Source: an uncultured Roseateles sp.
GTDB lineage: Bacteria > Pseudomonadota > Gammaproteobacteria > Burkholderiales > Burkholderiaceae_C
Length of the DNA: 64,000 bases
NCBI RefSeq assembly: GCF_945956965.1
Contig: NZ_CAMFJS010000023.1
Location: 1-64,000 of the forward strand
Direction of reading: 5' to 3'
Shown: positions 55,607-63,839 of the stretch, one piece after another
How positions within the stretch are numbered: the first letter of the stretch is position 1
Layout of the letters: each line of letters begins with the position of its first letter
Notes under the pieces: model-generated
Seen by the model: the letters and a program-made list of their open reading frames with translations, nothing else
Database searches by the model: none
What the model was told of the DNA's origin: nothing
Program-made: the position numbers and the translations under genes

Positions 55607-56782
55607 TCAGAGCACCTCGAACACACCCGCCGCGCCCATGCCGCCGCCAATGCACATGGTCACGCACACCAGCTTGGCGCCGCGCCGCTTGCCTTCGATC
55701 AGCGCATGGCCGGTCAGGCGCTGACCCGACACGCCGTAGGGGTGACCCACCGCAATCGCGCCGCCGTTCACATTGAGGCGATCCATCGGAATACCCAGCG
55801 TATCGGCGCAATACAGCACCTGCACGGCAAAGGCTTCGTTGAGTTCCCACAGATCGATATCGGCCACCGTCAGACCCAAACGCTTCAAGACCTTGGGCAC
55901 GGCGAAGACCGGGCCAATGCCCATCTCATCGGGCTCACAACCGGCCACGGCAAAGCCAAGGAAGCGGCCCAGGGGCTGCAGGCCATGGCTTTGGGCATAG
56001 CTCTCGCTGGTCAGCACGCAAGCACCCGCGCCATCGGAGAACTGGCTGGCGTTGCCGGCGGTGATCAGGCCGCCGGGCAGCGCCGAGCGCAGGCCTTGAA
56101 TCGCCTCCACCGTCGTGCCTTCGCGCAGGCCCTCGTCTGCGCTAACGGTGACTTCACGCGTCGTCAGGCCCAGGGTCTTGTCGGCCACGCCCATGGTCAC
56201 AGTGATGGGGGCCAGCTCGGCATTGAAGTAACCGGCCGCTTGAGCGGCGCAAGCGCGTTGCTGGCTTTGCGCGCCGTAGGCGTCCATGCGCTCGCGGCTG
56301 ATCTGATAGCGCTTGGCCACTTGCTCGGCGGTTTGCAACATATTCCAGTAGATCTCCGGCTTGGCCCCCCGCAAGGCCGGGTCGGTGATCATGTGGCGGT
56401 TGGCTTCGTTTTGCACGCAGGAGATGCTCTCCACCCCGCCGGCCACATACACATCGCCCTCACCGGCAATGATGCGCTGCGCTGCCATGGCGATGGTTTG
56501 CAGGCCGCTGGAACAAAAGCGGTTGATGGTGACGCCGCTGACGCTGATCGGCAGGCCGGCGCGCAGGGCGATCTGGCGGGCGATATTGCTGCCGGTGGCA
56601 CCCTCGGGCGTGGCGCAGCCCATCAGCACGTCTTCAATGCTGTCGGGGGCGATGCCGGCGCGCTCAACGGCGGCCTTGACCGCGTGGCCACCCAGGGTGG
56701 CGCCGTGGGTCATATTGAAAGCGCCCTTCCAGCTCTTGGCCAGAGGAGTGCGGGCGGTGGAAACGATGACGGCTTTGCTCAT
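55607..56782 (-). CDS. Acetyl-CoA acyltransferase (3-ketoacyl-CoA thiolase)
   Basis: 391 residues. Thiolase signatures: the nucleophilic cysteine in [19 protein letters not shown] (about residue 90), [25 protein letters not shown] with the conserved histidine, and the second active cysteine in [20 protein letters not shown]. It cleaves 3-ketoacyl-CoA to acetyl-CoA plus shortened acyl-CoA. It is 23 bp after the fadB-like gene, forming the matching partner of the multifunctional enzyme. Confidence 0.96.
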   Translation of the reverse strand: MSKAVIVSTARTPLAKSWKGAFNMTHGATLGGHAVKAAVERAGIAPDSIEDVLMGCATPEGATGSNIARQIALRAGLPISVSGVTINRFCSSGLQTIAMAAQRIIAGEGDVYVAGGVESISCVQNEANRHMITDPALRGAKPEIYWNMLQTAEQVAKRYQISRERMDAYGAQSQQRACAAQAAGYFNAELAPITVTMGVADKTLGLTTREVTVSADEGLREGTTVEAIQGLRSALPGGLITAGNASQFSDGAGACVLTSESYAQSHGLQPLGRFLGFAVAGCEPDEMGIGPVFAVPKVLKRLGLTVADIDLWELNEAFAVQVLYCADTLGIPMDRLNVNGGAIAVGHPYGVSGQRLTGHALIEGKRRGAKLVCVTMCIGGGMGAAGVFEVL

Positions 56783-56805
56783 GATCTGTTCTCGTCTCTA
56801 TTGAA

Positions 56806-58899
56806 TCAGGAGAAGGATTTGCCTTCGGCCACCAGGCGGGCCAGCAGGGGGGCGGGTTGCCAGAACTCGGCATCGTCCAGCGGATTTTTGGCGAAGCGCT
56901 GCATGGTCTGCACCACGTTGAACAGGCCCACCGTGTCGGCGTAGCACATGGGGCCGCCGCGCCACAGCGGGAAGCCGTAGCCGGTCAGATAGACCATGTC
57001 CACATCCGAGGCGCGCTGGGCAATGCCCTCTTCCAGCAAATGCGCGGCTTCGTTGACCAGGGCATAGACCAGGCGGTGCACGATCTCTTCATCGCTGATC
57101 TGGCGCGGCGTGATGCCCAGCGCTGCGCGGTGCTTGTCCAGCATCTCGGCCACCACCGCCGAAGGCAGCGCGTCGCGCTTGCCCGGCGCATAGTCATACC
57201 AACCCGCGCCGGTCTTCTGGCCGTAACGGCCCAGTTCACACAAGAGGTCAGCGCTCTTGGAGTAACGCAGATTGGGTTTCTCTTGATAGCGGCGCTTGCG
57301 GATGGCCCAGCCGATGTCGTTGCCGGCCAGGTCGCCCATGCGGAAGGGGCCCATGGCGAAGCCGAATTTTTCCGCCGCGCGGTCCACTTGCGCGGGTGAG
57401 CAGCCCTCGTCCAGCAAGAAGCCGGCTTGGCGGCTGTATTGCTCGATCATGCGGTTGCCGATGAAGCCGTCGCACACGCCAGACACCACCGCCGTCTTGC
57501 GAATCTTCTTGGCCAGGGCCATCACGGTGGCCAGCACATCCTTGGCCGTGTGCGCGCCGCGCACCACTTCCAGCAGCTTCATCACATTGGCCGGGCTGAA
57601 GAAGTGCATGCCAACCACATCCTGCGGGCGCTGGGTGAAGCTGGCGATTTTGTTGACGTCCAGGGTCGAGGTGTTGGAGGCCAGGATGGCGCCGGGCTTC
57701 ATCACCGCGTCCAACTGCTTGAACACCGATTCTTTGACGCCGATTTCTTCGAACACGGCTTCAATCACCAGATCGGCATCGCCAATCTCGGCATAGCTCA
57801 GCGTAGTGCTCAACAAGGCCATGCGCTGCTGGTACTTGTCTTCCTTGAGCTTGCCCTTTTTGACCTGCGCTTCGTAGTTCTTCTTGATCGTGGCCACGCC
57901 GCGGTCCAGCGCCTCTTGCTTGGTCTCCAGAATGGTGACCGGGATGCCGGCATTCAGGAAGTTCATGCTGATGCCGCCGCCCATGGTGCCGGCGCCAATG
58001 ACGGCCACCTTGGCAATCGTGCGGGTTGGCGTGCTCTCGGGCACATCGGCAATCTTGCTGGCGGCGCGCTCGGCGAAGAAGGCGTGGCGCAAGGCCTTGG
58101 ACTCGGGCGTCATCATCAGCGCGGCAAAGCCTTCGCGCTCAGCTTTGATGCCTTCGTCAAACGGCTTGCTGACGGCTGCCGCCACCGCCTCCAGGCAGCG
58201 CAGCGGCGCGGGGAAGTTCTTGCTCATGCCGCCCACCATATTGCGGGCGAATTGGAAGTAGGCCTCGGGGTTGGCGTGGCGGGCTTTGAGGTCACGCACG
58301 CGCGGCAAAGGGCGCACTTGCGCCACTTCGGCAGCCAGGGCCAAAGCCTCTTCCATCAGGTCGCCGCTGGCGACACGGTCAAACAATTTCTGGCCTGGCA
58401 CTTGGGCCAGCAGCTCGGCATTGACCGGCTCGCCGCTGACGATCATGTTCAGCGCCGGCTCCACGCCCAGGGCGCGCGGCAGGCGTTGCGTGCCGCCGGC
58501 ACCGGGCAGCAAGCCCAGCTTCACTTCCGGCAAAGCCACCTTGGTGCCGGGCGCCACCACGCGGTAATGGCAACCCAAGGCCAGCTCCAAGCCACCGCCC
58601 ATGCACACACTGTGGATGGCGGCCACGACCGGCTTGCTGCAAGCCTCCACCACGCCGATCAGGTCCAGCAAATTGGGTGCGGCCATGGCCAGCGGCGAGC
58701 CGAATTCCTTGATGTCAGCACCGCCCGAGAAAGCCTTGCCCGCGCCGGTGATCACCACCGCCTGCACTTGGGCATCGCTCTCGGCTTGGCCGATGGCCGC
58801 CGCAGCCGCCTTGCGGGTGGCAAACCCTAGTCCGTTGACGGGCGGGTTGCTCAGGGTGATGACGGCAATATGGCCGCGGACTTCGTAAGTGGCTGTCAT
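56806..58899 (-). CDS. Bifunctional enoyl-CoA hydratase / 3-hydroxyacyl-CoA dehydrogenase (FadB/FadJ-like)
   Basis: 697 residues. The N-terminal crotonase domain has SNPPVNGLGFATRKAAAAAIG, VITGAGKAFSGGADIKEFG (oxyanion GGADI) and CMGGGLELALGCHYRV plus the catalytic Glu region PEVKLGLLPGAGGTQRLPR. The 3-hydroxyacyl-CoA dehydrogenase part has VAVIGAGTMGGGISMNFLNAGIPVTILE (NAD loop), SNTSTLDVNKIASFTQRPQDVVGMHFFSPANVMKLLEVV, and two C-terminal helical domains. It carries out steps two and three of beta-oxidation and heads the operon. An operator-like palindrome lies 31 bp upstream. Confidence 0.95.
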   Translation of the reverse strand: MTATYEVRGHIAVITLSNPPVNGLGFATRKAAAAAIGQAESDAQVQAVVITGAGKAFSGGADIKEFGSPLAMAAPNLLDLIGVVEACSKPVVAAIHSVCMGGGLELALGCHYRVVAPGTKVALPEVKLGLLPGAGGTQRLPRALGVEPALNMIVSGEPVNAELLAQVPGQKLFDRVASGDLMEEALALAAEVAQVRPLPRVRDLKARHANPEAYFQFARNMVGGMSKNFPAPLRCLEAVAAAVSKPFDEGIKAEREGFAALMMTPESKALRHAFFAERAASKIADVPESTPTRTIAKVAVIGAGTMGGGISMNFLNAGIPVTILETKQEALDRGVATIKKNYEAQVKKGKLKEDKYQQRMALLSTTLSYAEIGDADLVIEAVFEEIGVKESVFKQLDAVMKPGAILASNTSTLDVNKIASFTQRPQDVVGMHFFSPANVMKLLEVVRGAHTAKDVLATVMALAKKIRKTAVVSGVCDGFIGNRMIEQYSRQAGFLLDEGCSPAQVDRAAEKFGFAMGPFRMGDLAGNDIGWAIRKRRYQEKPNLRYSKSADLLCELGRYGQKTGAGWYDYAPGKRDALPSAVVAEMLDKHRAALGITPRQISDEEIVHRLVYALVNEAAHLLEEGIAQRASDVDMVYLTGYGFPLWRGGPMCYADTVGLFNVVQTMQRFAKNPLDDAEFWQPAPLLARLVAEGKSFS

Positions 58900-58930
58900 A
58901 CAGAAAATCCTCTGTTCGTTAGCAAAAATA

Positions 58931-58942
58931 GAACGCTCGTTC
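58931..58942. promoter_or_regulatory. Operator-like inverted repeat upstream of the beta-oxidation operon
   Basis: GAACG-CT-CGTTC is a perfect 12-bp inverted repeat in the 95-bp divergent gap between the fadB-like gene and the alpha/beta hydrolase. Its form is typical of TetR-family repressors of fatty-acid degradation in proteobacteria, but I do not assign a specific regulator. TAGAA...TTCTA arms with a slightly shifted centre surround it. Confidence 0.5.
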
Positions 58943-58994
58943 GATTCTAGGCAGCAAAGCCAACAAATCGATGTCCCTGCAGTGACAATGGTGC

Positions 58995-60275
58995 ATGAGC
59001 ACAGCCAAGCCGGAACGCGCGCCCAAGCAGCGCCGCAGCAGCATTGCCCGCCACTGGCAGGCCAGCGATGCGCGTGCCCTCAGCCAACTGGCCGTGCAGG
59101 CCACGCTGGGCGTCACCGAAATGGTGGAAGGCGTGCACCAATCCGTCTGGCGGCGCCTGGGCCTGGCCAAGCCGGAGCAGACGCAAGCCAGCGGCATCAG
59201 CGGCCTGGTGTTTCGCAGCGTTAAGGGCGGCACCAAGTTGGTCGGCCTGGGCCTGGACATGATGTTGCGCGGCCTGGAGCCCTGGTTGGCACAGTCGCTG
59301 GCTGGGCCCGTCAGCTCACCCGAACGCGAGGCCGTACTGGCCGCCCTGAACGGCGTGATGGGCGACCACCTGCAAGCCAGCAGCAATACCCTGGCCACCC
59401 CCATGAGCTTGCGCTGGCAGGGTCAGGTCTTGCAGGAAACGCCACAAAGCTGGCCGGCCGCTGCAGCCGTGCAAGGCAAGGTTCTGCTGCTGCTGCACGG
59501 CCTGTGCATGAATGATTTGCAATGGCGCCCGCCGGGCGACAAGCAGCTTCACGGCGGCCATGCGCAGGCGCTTTGCGATGCGGGCGGCATGACACCGGTA
59601 TTCCTGCGCTATAACTCCGGCCTGCATATTTCGCAGAACGGGCATTTGCTGGCCTCGCAGCTGGAGTTGCTGTGCCGGCGCTGGCCGCGCGCCATCGACG
59701 AGTTGCAAGTGCTGGCCCACAGCATGGGCGGCCTCTTGCTGCGCAGCGCTTATCAAAGCGCCTTGAGCCAGGGCATGCTGTGGCCGGCACGGCTGAGCAG
59801 GGTTTACTTTTTGGGCACGCCCCACCACGGCGCGCCGCTGGAGCGGGCCGGCAATTGGATCGACGTGCTGCTGGGCAGCAGCAGCCACTCCGCCCCCTTT
59901 GCCAAGCTGGGCCAGTTGCGCAGCGCCGGCATCACCGATCTGCGCTACGGTAATTTGCTGGACTCCGACTGGCACGGCCAAGAACGCTTCGCGCGCCGCC
60001 CCGATCAGCGCGAACACCTGCCCTTACCCGCCCGCGTGGACTGCTTCGCCATTGCCGCCACCACCGCCGCCAAACGCAGCCCGCTGGCCGAGCGCTTGAT
60101 TGGCGACGGCCTGGTGCCCTTGTCCAGCGCCGTGGGTGAACACGAAGACCCAGCACGCTGCCTGCACTTCGCGCCAGAGCGGCAATGGATCGCCTTCCGC
60201 ACCGGCCACCTGGCCCTGCTGCATGACCCGGCGGTGACCAAGCAGTTGCTGCTCTGGCAGGGCCAAGCGCACTGA
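58995..60275 (+). CDS. Alpha/beta-hydrolase (lipase-like)
   Basis: 426 residues. The hydrolase domain occupies the C-terminal two thirds: KVLLLLHGLCMNDLQW (oxyanion HG), nucleophile elbow VLAHSMGGLLLRSAY (G/A-x-S-x-G with AHSMGG), and FLGTPHHGAPLERAG, a PGAP1/lipase-type segment. A late His (SFHTGHLALL-like, FRTGHLALLHDP) could complete the triad. The N-terminal 150 residues (basic start, MVEGVHQSVWRRLG) are helical and unassigned. No signal peptide. Divergent from the beta-oxidation operon, suggesting a role in ester or lipid use, which is inference. Confidence 0.85.
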   Translation: MSTAKPERAPKQRRSSIARHWQASDARALSQLAVQATLGVTEMVEGVHQSVWRRLGLAKPEQTQASGISGLVFRSVKGGTKLVGLGLDMMLRGLEPWLAQSLAGPVSSPEREAVLAALNGVMGDHLQASSNTLATPMSLRWQGQVLQETPQSWPAAAAVQGKVLLLLHGLCMNDLQWRPPGDKQLHGGHAQALCDAGGMTPVFLRYNSGLHISQNGHLLASQLELLCRRWPRAIDELQVLAHSMGGLLLRSAYQSALSQGMLWPARLSRVYFLGTPHHGAPLERAGNWIDVLLGSSSHSAPFAKLGQLRSAGITDLRYGNLLDSDWHGQERFARRPDQREHLPLPARVDCFAIAATTAAKRSPLAERLIGDGLVPLSSAVGEHEDPARCLHFAPERQWIAFRTGHLALLHDPAVTKQLLLWQGQAH

Positions 60276-60784
60276 GGCTAACGCTAGGACTGCAGTGCTT
60301 GCCAAGGCAGATACTGGCAAGCGAGCGTGGCGCTGAAGTTGCGTTGCCGTCAACAGTGAGCTTGATAGGCGCGCTCAGCCCGAGCACATCAGCGTCCTCG
60401 GTACCCCGACCGACGCAACGGAGAAACCAGACGAGTTCGCGAAGTTGCCGTCTTGACCTCAATGCGAGCAGGTCTGCCGCAGCAATTTCTGGACGAAGCG
60501 TCTTGCGCCGAACTCCCCCAATGGTGCGATGGACGAATCACGCAGATGCATCTCCAATGCACCAAGCTGCCCGGGTGTGGGTTGTTACCGAGCAACCCAA
60601 CCTGCAATGCAACTCAAAATCTGGGCGAGGTTTTTCCTTGTTATTTAATGTCCTTGCTTTGCACAGCAGAAGCCACACAAATCCAAGCTGCAAGCCGCTT
60701 GCAGCTTATCGACATCAGAAATGTTATGGAGACGGGACGCCAAGTTATGCGGCACGGCTGTCCCCATAAATCCAAGTTAGGCTC
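60276..60784. other. Region without a convincing gene, left flank of the cassette-like islet
   Basis: 509 bp. Several overlapping open frames exist on both strands, but none has a ribosome site, typical codon use or a recognisable product. A perfect 10-bp hairpin AAGCTGCAAG/CTTGCAGCTT lies in the AT-richer right part. The heptamer GTTAGGC (60776-60782), which matches the attC right-core consensus GTTRRRY, sits three bases before the next ORF's ATG, preceded by an imperfect palindrome (TTATGG...GGGAC / GTCCCCATAA). No matching left core is visible, so any attC here is degraded. Confidence 0.4.
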
Positions 60785-61441
60785 ATGCTCAAAGAAACAG
60801 CCGATCTACGCTACTACGTGTACGCTCATCTAGACCCAGATGGGCGAGTCTTCTACGTAGGAAAAGGAACAGGTAACCGAGCGTGGTCTACAGATAGACA
60901 TATCGTCTGGCACCGCTATGTTGATCACCATCTTGGTGGGAACTACTCCGTCAACATCATCCAGGACGGCCTCTCAGAAGATGAGGCGCTTGAGATTGAG
61001 GCAGGCTTGATATCAAAGCTAGGGCATCAACTTGTTAACTGGGAAAATCCTGGCCGCGCCTTTGACTTTCAGGCTCTCGAGAAATATCACGAGATGCGCA
61101 ATGCAAATCGGCAATTCTTTTCGGAAACCAAACCTCTGGAAAAAACAGCTACTGCACTTGCTATTGATCGGTACAAAGCTGCGATTGTGCGAATGAAGGA
61201 ATATGAAACACTAACTCTTGAGCGAGGTCTAGTCGCCGAACTGGCTGGCCCCAACACATGGGGAGACGTAGAGATGTTGGATCGACTTACCATTTGCATG
61301 CAGAGCCTATCCATGCACAAAGAGCTACTCGAGGCCTGTGCGGACTACTTCGCGACCTTTCCTGATGCAGCCAGCACTACGCGAGGAATCACTATCGTCA
61401 AACGAATGAAGCGCGCGAAAGAAAAGATAGAAACGGCTTAG
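60785..61441 (+). CDS. GIY-YIG nuclease-domain protein (accessory)
   Basis: 218 residues. N-terminal GIY-YIG domain: RYYVYAHLDPDGRVFYVGKGTGNRAWS (the Y-Y...YVGKG pattern), followed by the conserved Arg/His region HIVWHRYVDHH and Glu in DEALEIEAGLISKLG. The C-terminal half (about residues 100-218) is helical, Lys/Glu-rich and unassigned. GIY-YIG domains cut DNA; the biological role here (mobile-element, repair or defence-related) is unknown. Base composition is clearly less GC-rich than neighbours, and it lies between attC-type sites, which points to recent acquisition. Confidence 0.8.
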   Translation: MLKETADLRYYVYAHLDPDGRVFYVGKGTGNRAWSTDRHIVWHRYVDHHLGGNYSVNIIQDGLSEDEALEIEAGLISKLGHQLVNWENPGRAFDFQALEKYHEMRNANRQFFSETKPLEKTATALAIDRYKAAIVRMKEYETLTLERGLVAELAGPNTWGDVEMLDRLTICMQSLSMHKELLEACADYFATFPDAASTTRGITIVKRMKRAKEKIETA

Positions 61442-61496
61442 CATCGTCATCAGCCATGATTTCACTCGACTCTAAGCACCGTGCCTTCGCGCCCCA

Positions 61497-61613
61497 GCCT
61501 AACTGGGGGTTCAACGCGGACGCCAACATGGGCCATGCCTTCGGCATTTTCATGGCCCATGTCGGTACCCTCCGCACTTCGTGCTCCGGCGCCGGTTAAC
61601 CAGGGCGTTGTGC
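61497..61613 (+). mobile_element. Integron-type attC recombination site (attC1)
   Basis: 117-bp imperfect palindrome between two small ORFs. It has left core GCCTAAC (61497-61503, fits RYYYAAC) and right core GTTGTGC (61607-61613, one departure from GTTRRRY). The inner arms (left GGTTCAACGCGGACGCC against right GGCGCCGGTTAACC) pair except for single extra bases on one strand, the extrahelical bases expected of attC. A perfect 12-bp central arm is at 61526-61537/61551-61562. Orientation matches the plus-strand ORFs. Confidence 0.75.
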
Positions 61614-61635
61614 CCCTGGGACTAGAGGAAAACCA

Positions 61636-62037
61636 ATGAATCGCTTTTTGCTTGTACTTACCGGATTGGCTGTTTCGGGCGCATCACACGCAGTCGAATC
61701 GTGTGCAGTTCAAGCCGCGCGCCTGATGTCGCAAGGTAGGCTCTCCGAGCTTTCAGCAATGTTCACGGCGCCAGGGGAGGATGTTTCTCGTGGCCTCGTG
61801 CAGTTGGCAAGTTATGTTGGCCCTATCGAGGTGGTGTTGCCGAATTCCCGTCAAATTGATGGCTCGTACACGCGGAAGTCCGTTGCGGTGGCTTCGCTGC
61901 CTTCAAATTACAAATTTGACGGCAGTTGGGCGGTCGCAACTACTGGAAGTGGGGGGCGCTATGAGTTCCAAGCGTCCTCCGAGCCCGGCTCATCCTGCAG
62001 GTTGCTGGCATTGCACGTGAGCAAACTCTCCAAATGA
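61636..62037 (+). CDS. Small secreted protein of unknown function
   Basis: 133 residues. Sec signal peptide MNRFLLVLTGLAVSGASHA with likely cleavage before VESCA. The mature part (about 114 residues) has two cysteines (CAVQAA near the start and SSCRLL near the end) that could form a disulfide, and ends LHVSKLSK. No domain recognised. GAGGAAA seven bases before the ATG is a good ribosome site. It starts 23 bp after the attC1 right core, the usual cassette arrangement. Confidence 0.7.
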   Translation: MNRFLLVLTGLAVSGASHAVESCAVQAARLMSQGRLSELSAMFTAPGEDVSRGLVQLASYVGPIEVVLPNSRQIDGSYTRKSVAVASLPSNYKFDGSWAVATTGSGGRYEFQASSEPGSSCRLLALHVSKLSK

Positions 62038-62062
62038 GGAGTTTTCCTCAGACGGAGATTTG

Positions 62063-62174
62063 GCATAACCCTTCACTCAACCGGATTGGCCACGGCACGA
62101 CGCTTGCGGGCTTCATTGGATTCAGGCCCTTCAGCGTCTTGCCCTCGCGGGTCGGTTAGCTCAATCATTACAGC
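62063..62174 (+). mobile_element. Degenerate attC-like site (attC2)
   Basis: About 112 bp between two ORFs. Left core-like GCATAAC (62063-62069); left inner box CTCAACCGGA against right TCGGTTAG with extra unpaired bases; near-perfect inner arms GGCACGACGC / GCGTCTTGCC (9 of 10 pairs). The right side GGTCGGTTAGCTCAA is typical of attC, but the expected GTTRRRY core has decayed (ATTACAGC at 62167-62174). Probably an attC relic that is no longer recombination-proficient. Confidence 0.55.
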
Positions 62175-62234
62175 GCAACCCTGTTTCCACATCCCCTCAT
62201 TGGCACCATTCAAATTTGGCATTAGCTTGCTGCA

Positions 62235-62684
62235 ATGACATTCGAATTCAAAAAGGGCACAGGGCGCGAGGACGTCTTGCTGATCACCCGGCCAGATGGC
62301 TCTTCACAAACCCTTGTCTGCCCCAAGCAAGGCATCATTCCGCATGAAATGGTGCATTACGCGGTGGAGTCGGTGTTGAAGCGGAATGGCTTTTTGGCCA
62401 AGGTGATCCAGGGAGAGGTGCCTGGCTACATCATGTCGCCGTCCGACGAAGCTGAGAGCGTTGAGCGCCTGGTGGAGACGATGCAGGCGGATGGCTGGTC
62501 GGGCTGGGCGTCCGATCCTGCAGCGATCTTGGACATGTACGCGGTGACTTGCAATGCCCGTGCATCCAAGCCATTGCCGATACAGGAGAGGGATGTCCAA
62601 GAAGTCCGTGACTTCATCTTGACGCTCACTGCCAAATGGTCAGCAGTTGCGACAGGGCAGTCCCTCAAGCTTCCAGGCTTGTGA
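62235..62684 (+). CDS. Hypothetical protein with HExxH motif
   Basis: 149 residues, no signal peptide. The segment GIIPHEMVHYAVESVL contains an HExxH sequence (HEMVH), the zinc-binding motif of many metalloproteases, though no third ligand can be assigned. In families I recall with a similar context (PHD/E-x-x-H-YAVE), the function is unknown, so protease activity should not be assumed. The C-terminal half is helical. It is about 60 bp downstream of attC2 and the third plus-strand ORF of the islet. Confidence 0.65.
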   Translation: MTFEFKKGTGREDVLLITRPDGSSQTLVCPKQGIIPHEMVHYAVESVLKRNGFLAKVIQGEVPGYIMSPSDEAESVERLVETMQADGWSGWASDPAAILDMYAVTCNARASKPLPIQERDVQEVRDFILTLTAKWSAVATGQSLKLPGL

Positions 62685-62694
62685 GCCTTGCGGG

Positions 62695-62728
62695 CTAGCC
62701 ATTGCTTGCGCCAAGCCACTGGCTAGCA
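62695..62728. terminator. Stem-loop between the HExxH ORF and the EamA transporter
   Basis: GCTAGCCA (62695-62702) and TGGCTAGC (62721-62728) form a perfect 8-bp outer stem about 10 bp past the HExxH ORF stop, with an inner CTTG/CAAG. No T-run. Possibly a Rho-assisted terminator or the right boundary hairpin of the islet. Confidence 0.4.
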
Positions 62729-62830
62729 AGGGCTTGCATCCTTGAGGGATTCATTTCATTCAGGGCGGGCAGCGACCTGCCGTCGCAGGCCATTAAGCTC
62801 GAACCTCAAGCAGCTCAAACACCCCAAGCC

Positions 62831-63781
62831 ATGACCAGCCCCACGTCCGCCGCCCTCCCCCAATCCTCAACAACAGGCTTGGCATTTCTTTCGGCTTGCG
62901 GGGCGGGCGTGCTATGGGGCACGGGCGCGCTGATCGTGAATCTGCTGGTCGAGAAGCATGGCTTCACACCCGCCAATATCTCGTTCTGGCGTTTCCTTGT
63001 GGGCGCCGTCGTGCTGCTGGCTGTTTTCGGAAGGCAGATTTCCTGGACCCGGCTGCGCCCGCAGCTGAGGACGGTGCTGCTGGCGGGCATTGGCATGGCG
63101 GGCTATGTGCTGCTGTGGTTTCTGGGCATCGAGCAAATGGGGGCGGCGGTGCCCACCTTGATTGCACTTTGTCTGCCACCGGTGATCGTCACGGCCATCG
63201 CCGTTGCACGCGGGCAAGAACGCGCCGACGCCCAACTCATGCGGGTGCTTTTGGGCGCCATCGTCGGGACTGTGCTCATCGTTGCTCAGCACGGCTCGCA
63301 AGCCAGCAGCACAAGCAGCGGTGGCTCAAGCCATGGCGCCGTAGTGCTCGGCGTCCTTTTTTCCATCGGCTCAGCGCTGCTCTACGCAGGCTTCTCGACG
63401 GTCAGCGGCCGACTGTCTACGGCGCTCGGCGCCGGGCCTGCCACGGCATGCCTGACCCTTGTTGCCGCCGCAGCCATGGGCCTGTTTGGCTTGTATCTCC
63501 CGCTTTCGTGGCCCAGCGATGTGCCGCCGCAAGCCTGGTTCCTCTACTTGGGCATTGTGACGGCAGCGCTTGCACTGCTGGCCTTCAGCTGGGGCGCTGC
63601 ACGCTTGAAGCCCACGGCCTTGACCGTTGCGACCCTGCTGGAGCCGCAGACCGCAGTGGTGTTATCAACCGCCCTGCTCGGCCAGCAACTCAGCGCCACG
63701 CAGTGGTTCGGCGGGGTGCTGCTTTTGCTGAGCATTTTCGTGCTGGGCAAGCGCGCTGCAGGCAAGAGCGGGAGTCACTGA
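62831..63781 (+). CDS. EamA/DMT-family transporter
   Basis: 316 residues with ten predicted transmembrane helices in two EamA repeats. First repeat: CGAGVLWGTGALIVNLL, ISFWRFLVGAVVLL and LIALCLPPVIVTAIAVARGQ; second: GVLFSIGSALLYAGFSTVSGRL to LLEPQTAVVLSTALLGQQLSATQWFGGVLLLLSIFVLGKR, with the typical E-P near the end. The family exports metabolites such as amino acids; substrate unknown. Start ATG 62831; the frame is open further upstream but without a ribosome site. Confidence 0.9.
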   Translation: MTSPTSAALPQSSTTGLAFLSACGAGVLWGTGALIVNLLVEKHGFTPANISFWRFLVGAVVLLAVFGRQISWTRLRPQLRTVLLAGIGMAGYVLLWFLGIEQMGAAVPTLIALCLPPVIVTAIAVARGQERADAQLMRVLLGAIVGTVLIVAQHGSQASSTSSGGSSHGAVVLGVLFSIGSALLYAGFSTVSGRLSTALGAGPATACLTLVAAAAMGLFGLYLPLSWPSDVPPQAWFLYLGIVTAALALLAFSWGAARLKPTALTVATLLEPQTAVVLSTALLGQQLSATQWFGGVLLLLSIFVLGKRAAGKSGSH

Positions 63782-63839
63782 GGGCTCAGCGCCAATTCAA
63801 GCGCGCTTGCGGTGCTGACTCGATCACCTTGAGCGCTGG

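Noticed and set aside
59932-60462. Minus-strand open frame reaching past the alpha/beta hydrolase end, with an LRELVWFLRCVGRG segment
   Set aside because: It looked like a possible pseudogene fragment, but it overlaps the hydrolase antisense and no family could be recognised.
60299-60769. 156-codon plus-strand open frame before the GIY-YIG gene
   Set aside because: No ribosome site, unusual composition and no recognisable similarity; several competing frames cover the same DNA.
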